Of a stretch of 64,000 nt of DNA, positions 1 through 9,030 are shown piece by piece. The stretch lies in contig JAUNNI010000006.1 in the NCBI GenBank assembly GCA_030531555.1, positions 1 to 64,000 of the forward strand. The letters run 5' to 3'. The notes beneath the pieces are model-generated. The model ran no database searches and was not told the origin of the DNA. It saw only the letters and a list, made by a program, of their open reading frames with translations. How positions within the stretch are numbered: the first letter of the stretch is position 1; every line of letters starts with the position of its first letter. Source of the stretch: Eubacteriales bacterium (GTDB lineage Bacteria > Bacillota > Clostridia > Lachnospirales > Lachnospiraceae). Position numbers and translations under genes: made by a program.

Positions 1-654
1 TTACCAGATAATTATATTTTCTTCCATCAATGGTTTTTAGATCCTGTTTGTCTTGGCCACTATCCAGAAGACACTTTACATCCATGGTATGAATATTCTG
101 CAGACATTTCTGAAGAAGATTTGAAATTGATTCATCAGCCAATTGATTTTATTGGTCTTAATGTCTATAACGGTAGCGAAATGATCGTTCCAGAAGATAC
201 CAACGGAGAGCCTTTATCCCCTGATACCAAGATTGACTTTATGCCAAAATATATGGGTTATCCTCGAACCGCATTGAAATGGCCAGTTACTCCTGGTGTT
301 ATGTATTGGGGACCATTGGTATTGAACAGCCGTTATGGCCTTCCAATTATCATCTCAGAAAATGGACAAAGCTGTAATGATCGTATCTTCTTAGACGGCA
401 AAGTTCATGATCCAGATCGTATCGATTTCCTTCATCGCTACCTTCTTGAATTAAAAACTGCTGTGGAAGATGGAATTCCAATCAAGGGCTATTTACATTG
501 GTCCTTCACAGACAACATGGAATGGCACAGCGGTTATGATGATCGTTTCGGTTTAGTCTTCATTGACTACCGCAATCTTGCACGTATTCCGAAAGACAGT
601 GCATACTGGTATTCAGAAGTAATTCGTAGCAACGGAGAATCTTTAAACTTATAA
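1..654 (+). CDS. GH1 family beta-glucosidase / 6-phospho-beta-glucosidase, 3' part only
   Basis: The reading frame is open from base 1 to the TAA at 652-654, so only the C-terminal 217 residues are present. The family is glycoside hydrolase 1, retaining enzymes that cleave beta-glucosides in the cytoplasm. The nucleophile motif ISENG is visible, with its Glu codon at 358-360. The segment DNMEWHSGYDDRFGLVFIDY is the usual GH1 tail, which forms the end of the barrel and part of the sugar pocket. GH1 enzymes are normally about 440-480 aa, so roughly half lies outside the window. Substrate (free or phosphorylated glucoside) cannot be decided from this part. A strong terminator follows 28 bases downstream. 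Confidence 0.93.
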   Translation, partial: LPDNYIFFHQWFLDPVCLGHYPEDTLHPWYEYSADISEEDLKLIHQPIDFIGLNVYNGSEMIVPEDTNGEPLSPDTKIDFMPKYMGYPRTALKWPVTPGVMYWGPLVLNSRYGLPIIISENGQSCNDRIFLDGKVHDPDRIDFLHRYLLELKTAVEDGIPIKGYLHWSFTDNMEWHSGYDDRFGLVFIDYRNLARIPKDSAYWYSEVIRSNGESLNL

Positions 655-681
655 TTATTTTTTCCAATATTATTCTCATAT

Positions 682-719
682 AAAAACGAGTCGATCGTAA
701 CTCCAATCGACTCGTTTTT
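682..719. terminator. Bidirectional intrinsic terminator between GH1 gene and convergent membrane-protein gene
   Basis: A 14-bp stem (682-695 with 706-719) has a 10-nt loop. An A-run sits on its left edge and a T-run on its right, so it can stop transcription from both converging genes. Confidence 0.9.
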
Positions 720-737
720 TATTTGAATATATGTTCT

Positions 738-1787
738 TTATTTATTTTCTTCTTTTAAAGGATTATTTTTTCGAATTCGAAGAAGGTATCCTACTAAAAT
801 AATCACAATACTTGTTACAACACATCCATAAAAGGACAGTCCTCTGCAAACAAGTTCCAGATTTACTACACTGTCAACTCCTTCTATCTTTTCCAAGCCT
901 TGTAACAAAAGATAATCTGCCACACCCATTCCTCCAGGAATCGGAATACTGTTTGAACCTAATGCAGATAACATCTGCACAAGCCAGACTTTGAATGCAT
1001 GTCTAAGATTTCCTTCCATACCAAGGTAAACGCATACGGTTACCATACTTTGGCTAAGTCGCTGTAAGATATTAAAAAACAGGGCTTCCAGCAATATTTT
1101 TCTTTTCCCTTTCATCGCATTGGCAGAATTTTTATATTGGCTGGTCAATCGATCCAGCTTTTCTACATATTTTTCCGGCTTACGAATAATATGAATTTTA
1201 CTCCCAAGCTTAATCAGCCAATACGCAATTTTGCGAATAATCTCTTCTTTTTTCAACAAAAGAATAAAAAGTATAAGCAGGCCAAACATAGCAAATATAC
1301 CAACCACAATTAAAACCATGGCAAATATATCATAGCTTAAAAATAAAGGAATCGCACAGATGAATGCCACTGCCCCACATAACAAAAGTGCGAGACTATA
1401 CATAATAAGATTTACAAGAAGAATCACTGTTGTCTGTGCTGCAGTGATTCCATCCCACATCATAAAAAATGCACTGGCAGGCTGTCCACCAGAAGCGGAT
1501 GGCGTAATGGCTGAAAAATAAACATCAGCTGCACCATAAACAATTCCTTTTCGATATGCCTTCTTGCCACATAGGCCTTTCACGAGACTTGCCACTGCAA
1601 ATCCTTCGAAAATAATAAATCCTGGCATTAAAACCAGCGCGAGACCAATCCAAAACATATTGGCATCCGTAAGATCATCACATAATTGTGCAACAGTAAA
1701 ATTGCTGCTCATGGAAGATACCGCCCAGATGCTAAATACCGCAATCAGAAGAGATAAAATCATAAAACGAATATTCTTTTTAAACAT
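738..1787 (-). CDS. Polytopic membrane protein, lysylphosphatidylglycerol synthase TM-domain family (UPF0104/YbhN-like)
   Basis: About 349 aa with several long hydrophobic segments. The segment YFSAITPSASGGQPASAFF is typical of the LPG_synthase_TM (flippase-like) family. There is no C-terminal aminoacyl-transferase domain as in MprF, so this is a stand-alone flippase-like module; members are linked to lipid or glycan translocation, but the substrate here is unknown. I place the start at the ATG at 1785-1787 because GGAGAGGAG lies 9 bases upstream. An in-frame ATG at 1823 would add 12 charged residues but has no good ribosome binding site. The gene is monocistronic and convergent with the GH1 gene. 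Confidence 0.8.
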   Translation of the reverse strand: MFKKNIRFMILSLLIAVFSIWAVSSMSSNFTVAQLCDDLTDANMFWIGLALVLMPGFIIFEGFAVASLVKGLCGKKAYRKGIVYGAADVYFSAITPSASGGQPASAFFMMWDGITAAQTTVILLVNLIMYSLALLLCGAVAFICAIPLFLSYDIFAMVLIVVGIFAMFGLLILFILLLKKEEIIRKIAYWLIKLGSKIHIIRKPEKYVEKLDRLTSQYKNSANAMKGKRKILLEALFFNILQRLSQSMVTVCVYLGMEGNLRHAFKVWLVQMLSALGSNSIPIPGGMGVADYLLLQGLEKIEGVDSVVNLELVCRGLSFYGCVVTSIVIILVGYLLRIRKNNPLKEENK

Positions 1788-1965
1788 TTTCTTTTTCTCC
1801 TCTCCACAGTATTTTTCCTTCATCTATTTTTTTACATTTCACTTATGTCGGATACTTCAATATTTTTAATAAAAATGTTGGCACCTTATTTGATTATACA
1901 GATAAGTCCCCTATCTTACAATAAAAAATTATAAATACTCAACACTTGTTCTTTTATCATATTTT

Positions 1966-2021
1966 TATAAAAAGAAGAGCTGCCACTCTTCTTCTCGTAA
2001 CGATACGATTCGTGACAGCTC
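1966..2021 (-). terminator. Intrinsic terminator of the glycerol-type oxidoreductase operon
   Basis: On the minus strand GAGCTGTCAC (2012-2021) pairs with GTGGCAGCTC (1977-1986) with one G-U pair, followed by TTCTTTTTAT. It lies 38 bases past the stop of the DUF1667 gene. Confidence 0.75.
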
Positions 2022-2059
2022 AAATTGTTAAAATAATGAATAACTAACTGAACCTCAAA

Positions 2060-2425
2060 TTAGATTGCAGCGATATTCTTTGTAGCGATTACGTCTACGC
2101 CTGTTCCAGCAACGTTAGCAACAACAACATCACCAATTTTAACAGGAGCTTCCATAACTACAGGTTTGATTTCATCAAGAATTTCAAAGATTTTAGCCTT
2201 CGGAATAACACTAGCTGTTTTGCAGGATACTGCAGCAAGGTTTCCGCCTTTTACTTTAACGATGGATGTAACAACACGTGTTGGGTTTGTTACTTCGTCA
2301 CGAGCGTATGCAGCACCACGTGGGCATGTGTTTCCAGTTACATCTTTCACTTCACCATTTTCCATAGTAACTGTAAGCTGACATCCAAGAGGACATCCGA
2401 TACAGGTTAATTTTCTTTCTTCCAT
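2060..2425 (-). CDS. DUF1667 small metal-binding partner of FAD oxidoreductases
   Basis: A 121-aa protein with the DUF1667 cysteine pattern: C8, C11, C15 (CxxCxxxC) and C34 (in NTCPRG). This arrangement suggests an iron-sulfur or other metal site. The family almost always follows the two FAD enzymes encoded just upstream, so it is inferred to be the electron-transfer or membrane-linking subunit of that complex. AGAAAGGAAG precedes the ATG. It is the last gene of a three-gene operon, 38 bases after its neighbour. Biochemical function is not established for the family; the association is the evidence. Confidence 0.85.
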   Translation of the reverse strand: MEERKLTCIGCPLGCQLTVTMENGEVKDVTGNTCPRGAAYARDEVTNPTRVVTSIVKVKGGNLAAVSCKTASVIPKAKIFEILDEIKPVVMEAPVKIGDVVVANVAGTGVDVIATKNIAAI

Positions 2426-2463
2426 GGTCGATACTTCCTTTCTAGCTTATATATAAATACGTA

Positions 2464-3732
2464 TTATTTAGAGTAATCTTCAATCTTGATAGTGATTGTT
2501 TCAAGACCTTCGTAAGCTTCAACCTGTTTCTTCTGGATGATAACGGATTCCATTTCACCAGGAGCCATGATCTGTTTTTTACGATGCTGAACTCTTTCGT
2601 CGTTGAAGTATACGCTGATTGCTTTGTTAGCAAATACTGCACCAACACGGAAACGAACTGTAAGGAGATCTGCCATGTTTTCTACGTGGATGCTGCTTGG
2701 TACTGTGTAACGAGCACCGTCTGTAGCGTTGATCTTAACGATTGTAGAACCTTTTTCGCCGCCTTCTTTAACGTATTTAGCAGCATTAGCACCTGCAAGA
2801 CCAGCTTCCTGAGAAACGAAGTCTACAAGGTCATGTACATGAAGAACGTTACCACAAGCGAAGATACCAGGAACGTTAGTTTCAAGGGATTCATCAACGA
2901 TAGGACCACTTGTGATTGGGCTAAGTTCTACGGAAGCCTGTTTGGATAATTCGTTTTCTGGGATAAGACCACAGGAAAGAAGAAGTGTATCACATTCGTA
3001 GCGCTGTTCTGTTCCAGGGATAGCTTTTCTGTCTGGACCAACTTCTGCGATTGTAACTGCTTCAAGTCTGTCTGTACCTTCGATATCTACTACAGTGTGG
3101 CTTAATAATAATGGGATATCATAGTCATCAAGACACTGAACGATATTTCTCTTTAAACCGCCGGAGAAAGGCATAACTTCTGCTACAACCTTAACTTCTG
3201 CGCCTTCGAATGTCATACGTCTAGCCATGATAAGACCGATGTCACCGGAACCAAGGATAACGCATTTTTTACCTGGCATGAAGCCTTCCATGTTAACAAG
3301 TCTCTGAGCTGTACCTGCGGAGTAGATACCTGCTGGACGATATCCAGGAATGTTCAGGGCACCACGTGGACGTTCACGACATCCCATAGCGAGGATAACA
3401 GCTTTAGCCTGGTACTGAACTACGCCTTCTTCACGGTTCATAACTGTTACAACCTTTTCTGGAGTAATGTCAAGTACCATTGTCTGTAATTTATATTCGA
3501 TGTTAAGTTCAAGAGCCTGATCGATGAAACGGGAAGCGTATTCTGGACCTGTAAGCTCTTCTTTAAATGTATGAAGACCGAAACCATTGTGGATACACTG
3601 ATTAAGGATACCACCGAGCTGGTTGTCACGTTCGATCATTAAGATACTGTCAATTCCTTCTTTTTTAGCAGAGATAGCAGCTGCTAAACCAGCTGGGCCA
3701 CCACCTACGATAATGATATCATAAGATTTCAT
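2464..3732 (-). CDS. NAD(P)/FAD-dependent oxidoreductase of the glycerol-3-phosphate dehydrogenase operon
   Basis: A 422-aa pyridine nucleotide-disulfide oxidoreductase-fold protein. The FAD-binding GGGPAG motif is at residues 10-15, and a second Rossmann motif, GSGDIG, lies mid-protein for NAD(P)H. The stretch LGGILNQCIHNGFG is typical of the partner subunit found next to GlpA-type dehydrogenases. It probably passes electrons between the upstream FAD/[2Fe-2S] dehydrogenase and NAD(P). I choose the ATG at 3730-3732 because GTGAGGA sits 8 bases before it; the GTG at 3747 is part of that ribosome binding site. The three genes lie within 40 bases of one another. Confidence 0.87.
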   Translation of the reverse strand: MKSYDIIIVGGGPAGLAAAISAKKEGIDSILMIERDNQLGGILNQCIHNGFGLHTFKEELTGPEYASRFIDQALELNIEYKLQTMVLDITPEKVVTVMNREEGVVQYQAKAVILAMGCRERPRGALNIPGYRPAGIYSAGTAQRLVNMEGFMPGKKCVILGSGDIGLIMARRMTFEGAEVKVVAEVMPFSGGLKRNIVQCLDDYDIPLLLSHTVVDIEGTDRLEAVTIAEVGPDRKAIPGTEQRYECDTLLLSCGLIPENELSKQASVELSPITSGPIVDESLETNVPGIFACGNVLHVHDLVDFVSQEAGLAGANAAKYVKEGGEKGSTIVKINATDGARYTVPSSIHVENMADLLTVRFRVGAVFANKAISVYFNDERVQHRKKQIMAPGEMESVIIQKKQVEAYEGLETITIKIEDYSK

Positions 3733-3759
3733 ATTAAAATTCCTCACTTTCCGTACAAA

Positions 3760-5202
3760 CTAGTCTTCTTTGATCTTTCCAACTAAGAGTTCAGATCCTT
3801 TACCTTTCTTGGAGATTTCTGTCATAGGAACACCAAGTTCTCTGGAGATGATTTCCATTGTTCTTGGAGTACAGAAACCAGCCTGGCAACGACCCATACC
3901 TGCACGTGTTCTACGTTTAACGCCGTCCATAGTTCTAGCACCCATTGGACGAGTAACAGCGTCAACGATTTCACCTTCAGTGATCATTTCGCAACGACAT
4001 ACGATGCTACCATATCTAGGATCTTTCTTGATCATTTCATTTCTTTCTTCAAGAGTAAGGTCTTCCATAACTACCATTGGTTCACGTTCTGCAATGAAGT
4101 TTTCTTTCTTTGCAAAGTTATGTTTAGCCTGGATCATTCCAACGATTCTTTCAGCGATAGCTGGAGAAGATGTAAGACCTGGGGATTCGATACCTAATGC
4201 ATCAAAGAAGTTTTCGCAATCTGCACATTCTTCAATAATGAATTCATGCTGTGGTAAATGAGCACGAAGACCTGCGAAAGATGTGATGATTTTGTTCATA
4301 GGAAGTTTTGTTCTTGTTAAGTAGCTGTTCTGAGCTTTGAAAGCAAGATCATCAAGGATTTCCTGAGTTGTATTAACGCCTTCTTTGTCGTCGATATCTG
4401 TAGCGGATGGACCTACGAACATGTTACCATGGATTGTAGGTGCGCAGAGGATACCTTTACCCATTTTGCCAGGAAGTGGGAATACTGTTGCGCTGAAGTA
4501 ATCACCAAGTTCTTTATCCATAAGGAGATATTCACCTTTACGGTTGATGATTTCAACTTTGTTATCACTAACCATGTTGTGGATAATGTCAGCGAAAGAA
4601 CCTGCTGCATTAACAACGATTTTAGATTCAAATGTACCTTCGTCTGTTGTAACTACGAAGATATCATCTTTCTTTTCAATATTTGTAACTTCTGTTTCGA
4701 ATTTGAATTCTACACCATTTACTGTAGCATTTTCACCCATTGCAAGAGCAAGGCCCCATGGACAAATAATACCACCTGTAGGAACGTAAAGAGCTGCTAC
4801 TGTATTGTCTGTAAGGTTTGGTTCCATAGCAAGAGCTTCTTCTTTACCGATGATACGGCAACCAGGAACACCATTTTTGTTAGCCTGATCTAAGAGAACA
4901 TCAAGTTTACCAGCTTCTTCAGGAACTGTACAAACGATAAGAGAACCGTTTTTCTTGATTGGGTAGTGAAGTTCTTCTGCTAACTGGTAGAGAAGTTCAT
5001 TACCTCTAACATTCATTTCTGCCATAAGAGTTCCAGGTGTACAGTCATATCCACCATGAACGATACCACTGTTTGCCTTGGATGTACCAGATGCAACGTC
5101 ATCGCCTTTTTCGATTACACATACATTAGCCTGATACTTTGACAATTCTCTTGCGATACAAGTACCGGAAACACCAGCACCAATTACAATTACGTCATAC
5201 AT
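3760..5202 (-). CDS. FAD-dependent glycerol-3-phosphate dehydrogenase-like protein with C-terminal [2Fe-2S] BFD domain
   Basis: 480 aa. The N-terminal DAO domain begins with the dinucleotide motif GAGVSGTCIARE (about residues 8-19). The C-terminal BFD-like domain has C402, C404, C439 and C444 (CxC then CxxxxC), a [2Fe-2S] ligand set. This combination is the usual annotation of anaerobic glycerol-3-phosphate oxidation to dihydroxyacetone phosphate in Clostridia, although the substrate is inferred. It heads the operon and is divergent from a DeoR-family gene, the family of GlpR. No glpK or glpF is adjacent. GGAGG precedes the ATG, after a leader of about 150 nt. Confidence 0.87.
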   Translation of the reverse strand: MYDVIVIGAGVSGTCIARELSKYQANVCVIEKGDDVASGTSKANSGIVHGGYDCTPGTLMAEMNVRGNELLYQLAEELHYPIKKNGSLIVCTVPEEAGKLDVLLDQANKNGVPGCRIIGKEEALAMEPNLTDNTVAALYVPTGGIICPWGLALAMGENATVNGVEFKFETEVTNIEKKDDIFVVTTDEGTFESKIVVNAAGSFADIIHNMVSDNKVEIINRKGEYLLMDKELGDYFSATVFPLPGKMGKGILCAPTIHGNMFVGPSATDIDDKEGVNTTQEILDDLAFKAQNSYLTRTKLPMNKIITSFAGLRAHLPQHEFIIEECADCENFFDALGIESPGLTSSPAIAERIVGMIQAKHNFAKKENFIAEREPMVVMEDLTLEERNEMIKKDPRYGSIVCRCEMITEGEIVDAVTRPMGARTMDGVKRRTRAGMGRCQAGFCTPRTMEIISRELGVPMTEISKKGKGSELLVGKIKED

Positions 5203-5228
5203 ATCTTTATACCTCCATTACATTATAC

Positions 5229-5336
5229 GCGAAACTTCCCGACCACTCGTCGTCTGGGGATTCATGCCATCTTTTCTATTAATGGTAAAAAATTACTCCT
5301 TTTTTTGCATGTATCCGCAATTTATTGAAGTTTCAC
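5229..5336 (-). promoter_or_regulatory. Candidate structured 5' leader of the glycerol-type operon
   Basis: On the minus strand GTGAAACTTC (5327-5336) can pair with GAAGTTTCGC (5229-5238), 10 pairs including one G-U. This would close an ~88-nt loop holding small local stems (TTGC/GCAA, GTAA/TTAC, CGAC/GTCG). It lies between the predicted promoter and the ribosome binding site. A stem of this length could arise by chance in so long a leader, so this is only a candidate. I recognise no known riboswitch here. Confidence 0.3.
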
Positions 5337-5352
5337 CCTCCTTAACATAATC

Positions 5353-5405
5353 ATTTTATCCTATTTTGACTAAAAAGTAAATGCTACATTTGCATCTTTT
5401 AGTCA
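5353..5405 (-). promoter_or_regulatory. Promoter and overlapping palindromic operator of the glycerol-type operon
   Basis: Minus-strand -35 TTTACT (5376-5381) and -10 TAAAAT (5353-5358) are 17 bases apart. The -35 lies inside an interrupted palindrome (5367-5405) with perfect outer arms TGACTAAAA / TTTTAGTCA and inner arms AAATG / CATTT. This position fits repression by the divergent DeoR regulator, which is inference. Confidence 0.55.
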
Positions 5406-5460
5406 TTTTTTATAAATAATAGAATTTCTGACCGTTAAGGAATATGACCAAGATTATTAC

Positions 5461-5481
5461 AGGTATTTTTCAAAAATACCT
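5461..5481. promoter_or_regulatory. Perfect 21-bp palindrome in the glycerol-type operon/deoR intergenic region
   Basis: Arms AGGTATTTTT and AAAAATACCT surround a single C. The centre is too tight to fold as an RNA hairpin at full length, so a dimeric protein site is more likely. It lies between the two divergent promoters. The rest of the 518-bp gap (5203-5720) holds only the leader, the two promoters and AT-rich DNA. Confidence 0.5.
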
Positions 5482-5641
5482 TATGAAATTTTGATAAAAT
5501 GGCGTTTCCCAGGAGGCCTCTTCTGGTCATTGCAAGTTATTTCTTGTATTTTCACCATTTTTTTCAAATATTCCAACTAATTACAAGTTTATCATTGTAT
5601 ATACTTGTTGTCAACCTAATTTATGAGATAAAAGTTGCATA

Positions 5642-5686
5642 TTTCCAATTCTATTTCTTGGAAATCCATCTTTTTTATGATAAAAT
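5642..5686 (+). promoter_or_regulatory. Promoter of the DeoR gene with an inverted repeat over the -35
   Basis: TTGGAA (5658-5663), 17 bases, then TAAAAT (5681-5686). The inverted repeat TTTCCAA (5642-5648) / TTGGAAA (5658-5664) overlaps the -35 and could serve autoregulation. Confidence 0.5.
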
Positions 5687-5720
5687 AAAAGAAAAAACGG
5701 AGAAGACAAAATAATACATC

Positions 5721-6485
5721 ATGGCAAAACATTTTACTGCAGAAAGAAGAAATGAATTGGCTGAAATGATCATCTCTGAAGGTCATGTGACCATTGCAGA
5801 TGCAGCAAGCCATTTTAACGTGTCCATCGAAACCATTCGAAAGGACATGATCTACTTAGAACAGGAAGGGATTATTAACAAGACCCATGGAGGTGCTCTG
5901 CCTTCTTCCACTATCTTGGAAAAGCCGGTTTTTCAGAAAAGAACAGAACATCAGGAACACAAAAAATTAATCGCCAAAAAAGCTCTGGAATATATCCCGG
6001 AAAATGCTACCCTTTTTTTAGACTCGGGCTCCACAGTGGTTGCCTTAGCTGAGCTTCTTAAGCTTAAAAGTGGTTTGACAATTTTTACAAATAATGTTGC
6101 TGCTTTTAATACTTTGATCGGCAGTGATAATAAACTGTTTATTTTGGGTGGTGATCTGCACCAGGGACCTCTTGCCATCGTAGGAAAATGGGCCAGGGAT
6201 CAGATTCTTAGCACTCGTGCTGACGTGGTTTTTCTGGGCACAGACGGCTTAGAGAGCTTTCAGGGACCTACCGCTATCATGTACGAGGAAGTAGACATAA
6301 AACGGGCATATATCGCTTCTGCGCGGAAATCTGTCCTTTTAGTTGACAGTAGTAAGTTCCAGACATCCAGTCGTTTTGAAGTTGCCTCCTGGAGAGAAAT
6401 TGATACTGTAATCAGTGATGAAAAGATTTTGGAAAGAGATAAAGGAAAAATATCCCGATATACAGAAATAATTATTGCAGAATAA
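5721..6485 (+). CDS. DeoR-family transcriptional regulator (GlpR-like position)
   Basis: 254 aa. The N-terminal DeoR helix-turn-helix covers about residues 7-60 (HVTIADAASHFNVSIETIRK, then the THGGA hinge). The C-terminal DeoRC sugar-phosphate sensor fold carries FLDSGST, FTNN and GGDLHQ. Members repress sugar or polyol operons and are released by a phosphorylated intermediate. Divergence from a glycerol-3-phosphate-type dehydrogenase operon suggests it senses glycerol-3-phosphate or a related metabolite; this is inference from position. The ribosome binding site is GGAGAAG with a rather long spacer. It ends at a terminator shared with secY. Confidence 0.9.
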   Translation: MAKHFTAERRNELAEMIISEGHVTIADAASHFNVSIETIRKDMIYLEQEGIINKTHGGALPSSTILEKPVFQKRTEHQEHKKLIAKKALEYIPENATLFLDSGSTVVALAELLKLKSGLTIFTNNVAAFNTLIGSDNKLFILGGDLHQGPLAIVGKWARDQILSTRADVVFLGTDGLESFQGPTAIMYEEVDIKRAYIASARKSVLLVDSSKFQTSSRFEVASWREIDTVISDEKILERDKGKISRYTEIIIAE

Positions 6486-6533
6486 AAAAAGCGTCTTCAG
6501 TCACGGTCTAACCGTAACTAAGACGCTTATTTT
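6486..6533. terminator. Bidirectional terminator between deoR-type gene and secY
   Basis: AAGCGTCTT (6489-6497) pairs with AAGACGCTT (6520-6528), with an inner ACGGT/ACCGT stem. A-run on the left, T-run on the right. It ends the ribosomal operon right after secY. Confidence 0.88.
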
Positions 6534-6538
6534 TTATA

Positions 6539-7849
6539 TTAGCTTAAGAATCCTGAATAATGACGAACTAACATTTGAGATTCAATCTGCTTGATTGTTT
6601 CAAGAACAACACCGGAAATGATGATGATGGATGTTCCACCGAAGGAAACATGTGCACCAAAGTATCCATTAAAGAAGATTGGAATCACTGCGATGATACA
6701 AAGACCAATTGCACCGATGAAAATAATATAGTTCGTAATATTTGTTAAATACTCAATGGTTGGCTTTCCAGGACGAATACCAGGAATGAATCCACCCTGC
6801 TTTTTCATATTATTTGCAATTTCCATCGGATTAAATGTGATGGATGTATAGAAGTATGCAAATAAAACAACCAATAAGAGATAAATTACCAAACCAATAG
6901 AACGACCTGGATTTTCAGGATCACACCAGTTGGACTGGTTTAACGCATCAAAGATCTTTCCAGCAATTCCACTTGGATTTGCGCCAACTAACTGACGAAT
7001 TACACCAGGGAACTGAAGTAATGAAGATGCAAAGATGACTGGGATAACATTTGCTGTATTAACTTTGATTGGTAATACAGAACTCTGCCCACCAACCTGC
7101 TTTCTTCCTTGAAGTTTCTTCGAGTATTGTACAGGAATCTTACGTTCAGCATCATTTAATAAAATTGTAAGAGCAATTGTACCTACAATTACGAAAACGA
7201 TAACTGCAAGAGCAATTACGATTCCTCCAATGTGCTTTCCTTCCATGAATTTCTGATACAATGAATAGAAATCACTAGGCATACGGGAAACAATGTTGAT
7301 TAAGAGGATAATGGAAATACCATTTCCAATTCCTTTTTCCGTAATCTGTTCACCGAGCCACATTACAAATACGGATCCTGCTGTTAAGCAAACTACCATT
7401 TCAACAACTGTTAATGCATTGTAATTTGCTAAAACTCCAGATCTTCCAAATCCGATTGCCATACCAGTACCTTCTAATACAGAAAGTGCAAGTGTAACAA
7501 AACGTGTGATATTGTTGATCTTCTTACGTCCGTCTTCACCATCACGCTGCATCTCTTCTAATGCTGGAATTGCAATTGTGAGGAGCTGAATAATGATGGA
7601 GGATGTAATGTATGGGGTTACATTCAATGCAAACAGTGACATGGATGTAAATGATCCTCCTGTAAAGGAATTCAAAAGATTGAATGAGTCACCCAGCAAA
7701 GAATTCAAATACTGACTAATTTTGGCAGCGTCAATTCCCGGAATTGGGAACTGACTACCAAAACGACAAATCAATAAAATGAATAAGGTGAAGAGAAGTC
7801 TCTTTCTAATGTCCTTTACTTTCAGAGCGTTTCTGAGGGTTTCGAACAT
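6539..7849 (-). CDS. secY: Preprotein translocase subunit SecY
   Basis: 436 aa with about ten membrane segments, the usual length for SecY. SecY forms the protein-conducting channel of the Sec translocon with SecE and SecG. The N-terminus ([20 protein letters not shown]) and the plug-region stretch SQFPIPGIDA are characteristic. Its ATG overlaps the rplO stop as TAATG, suggesting translational coupling. It is the last gene of the operon here: a terminator follows 6 bases after the stop, and adk, map, infA, rpmJ and the rpsM-rplQ block that often follow are absent. Confidence 0.97.
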   Translation of the reverse strand: MFETLRNALKVKDIRKRLLFTLFILLICRFGSQFPIPGIDAAKISQYLNSLLGDSFNLLNSFTGGSFTSMSLFALNVTPYITSSIIIQLLTIAIPALEEMQRDGEDGRKKINNITRFVTLALSVLEGTGMAIGFGRSGVLANYNALTVVEMVVCLTAGSVFVMWLGEQITEKGIGNGISIILLINIVSRMPSDFYSLYQKFMEGKHIGGIVIALAVIVFVIVGTIALTILLNDAERKIPVQYSKKLQGRKQVGGQSSVLPIKVNTANVIPVIFASSLLQFPGVIRQLVGANPSGIAGKIFDALNQSNWCDPENPGRSIGLVIYLLLVVLFAYFYTSITFNPMEIANNMKKQGGFIPGIRPGKPTIEYLTNITNYIIFIGAIGLCIIAVIPIFFNGYFGAHVSFGGTSIIIISGVVLETIKQIESQMLVRHYSGFLS

Positions 7850-8292
7850 TAGATCACCTCTGCTTTTCCACCTGCTGCTTCGATTTTAGCAATAGCACCC
7901 TGAGAGAATGCATTTGCCTGAACTGTAAGCTTCTTTTCAATTTCTCCGTTACCAAGAATCTTAACACCGTCAAAAGCGTTTTTAACTAAACCAGCTTCAA
8001 CTAATGTTTCGATTGTAACTACGCTGTCTGCTTCAAATCTATCAAGTTCAGATACGTTGATTCCAACGATCTTTTTGCTGTTGATGCAAGTAAAGCCTCT
8101 CTTAGGAAGACGTCTGTATAATGGCATCTGTCCACCTTCGAAACCTACTCTGATTTTACCGCCGGAACGGGATTTCTGACCCTTCTGTCCTCTACCAGCT
8201 GTTTTTCCGTTGCCTGATCCATGACCACGACCTACACGGAAAGAATCACTGTGTTTTGAGCCTGCAGCAGGATGTAAATTATTTAAATTCAT
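7849..8292 (-). CDS. rplO: 50S ribosomal protein L15
   Basis: 147 aa. The Gly/Arg-rich N-terminus ([20 protein letters not shown]) that threads into 23S rRNA, followed by the globular C-terminal domain, identifies uL15. It is a late-assembly large-subunit protein. GGAGG lies 8 bases before the ATG. It keeps the conserved order rpmD-rplO-secY, and its stop overlaps the secY start by one base. Confidence 0.97.
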   Translation of the reverse strand: MNLNNLHPAAGSKHSDSFRVGRGHGSGNGKTAGRGQKGQKSRSGGKIRVGFEGGQMPLYRRLPKRGFTCINSKKIVGINVSELDRFEADSVVTIETLVEAGLVKNAFDGVKILGNGEIEKKLTVQANAFSQGAIAKIEAAGGKAEVI

Positions 8293-8314
8293 TTTGGTAC
8301 CTCCTTATCTGCAA

Positions 8315-8497
8315 TTAAATTTCTTCAACTTTTACTAAGTGTTTTACATGCCAGATCATACCACGAATTGCTTCGTTGTCAGGCATTTCAACAGTTTTGT
8401 TGAGTTTTCTAAGTCCTAATGCTTCTACAGTTGCTCTATGTTTTGGAATAGCACCGATAGGAGACTTAACTAATGTAATTCTTAATTTATCTGCCAT
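8315..8497 (-). CDS. rpmD: 50S ribosomal protein L30
   Basis: 60 aa, the bacterial short form of uL30. The segment [32 protein letters not shown] is the family core, which binds 23S rRNA near the 5S region of the large subunit. AGGAGG precedes the ATG by 7 bases. It sits between rpsE and rplO as in most Firmicutes; no oddities. Confidence 0.97.
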   Translation of the reverse strand: MADKLRITLVKSPIGAIPKHRATVEALGLRKLNKTVEMPDNEAIRGMIWHVKHLVKVEEI

Positions 8498-8509
8498 CTT
8501 TCTTACCTC

Positions 8510-9013
8510 CTACAGTTCGTCAACTGATTTTCCACGAAGTTTAGCTACTTCTTCAGGAGTCTTAATGTTTTTAAGACCTTCGATTGTAGCAAGTACTACG
8601 TTCTGTTTGTTGTTAGATCCTAATGCTTTGGAACGGATGTTTCTGTATCCAGCAAGTTCAAGTACAGCACGGGAAGGACCACCAGCGATGATACCAGTAC
8701 CTTCTGGGGATGCTTTTAATAATACGGAAGCACTACCGAATTTACCAATGAAGTCATGTGGAATAGAACCAACTTCATTTACAGGAACTTTTACAAGTTT
8801 CTTTGTAGCGTCTTCTTTTCCTTTACGAATTGCTTCAGGAATTTCAATTGCTTTACCTAAACCAGCGCCAACATGACCGTTTTTATCACCAACTACTACT
8901 AAAGCAGCGAAACGCATGTTACGACCACCTTTTACTACTTTAGTAACACGTTTGATGGCTACGACTGTATCTTCTAATTCTAACTGAGTAGCATCAATTA
9001 ATTCGCGTTTCAT
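8510..9013 (-). CDS. rpsE: 30S ribosomal protein S5
   Basis: 167 aa. The N-terminal double-stranded-RNA-binding-like domain contains [21 protein letters not shown] and is followed by the S5 C-terminal domain. uS5 lies at the mRNA entry channel and contributes to decoding accuracy and helicase activity. The loop where spectinomycin-resistance changes map ([10 protein letters not shown]) looks normal. AGGAGG ribosome binding site; standard spc-operon position between rplR and rpmD. Confidence 0.97.
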   Translation of the reverse strand: MKRELIDATQLELEDTVVAIKRVTKVVKGGRNMRFAALVVVGDKNGHVGAGLGKAIEIPEAIRKGKEDATKKLVKVPVNEVGSIPHDFIGKFGSASVLLKASPEGTGIIAGGPSRAVLELAGYRNIRSKALGSNNKQNVVLATIEGLKNIKTPEEVAKLRGKSVDEL

Positions 9014-9030
9014 GTCTTATCCTCCTTCGT

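Noticed and set aside
5499..5714. A 71-codon hydrophobic frame upstream of the DeoR gene
   Set aside because: AT-rich intergenic DNA, no ribosome binding site, and it covers the deoR promoter.
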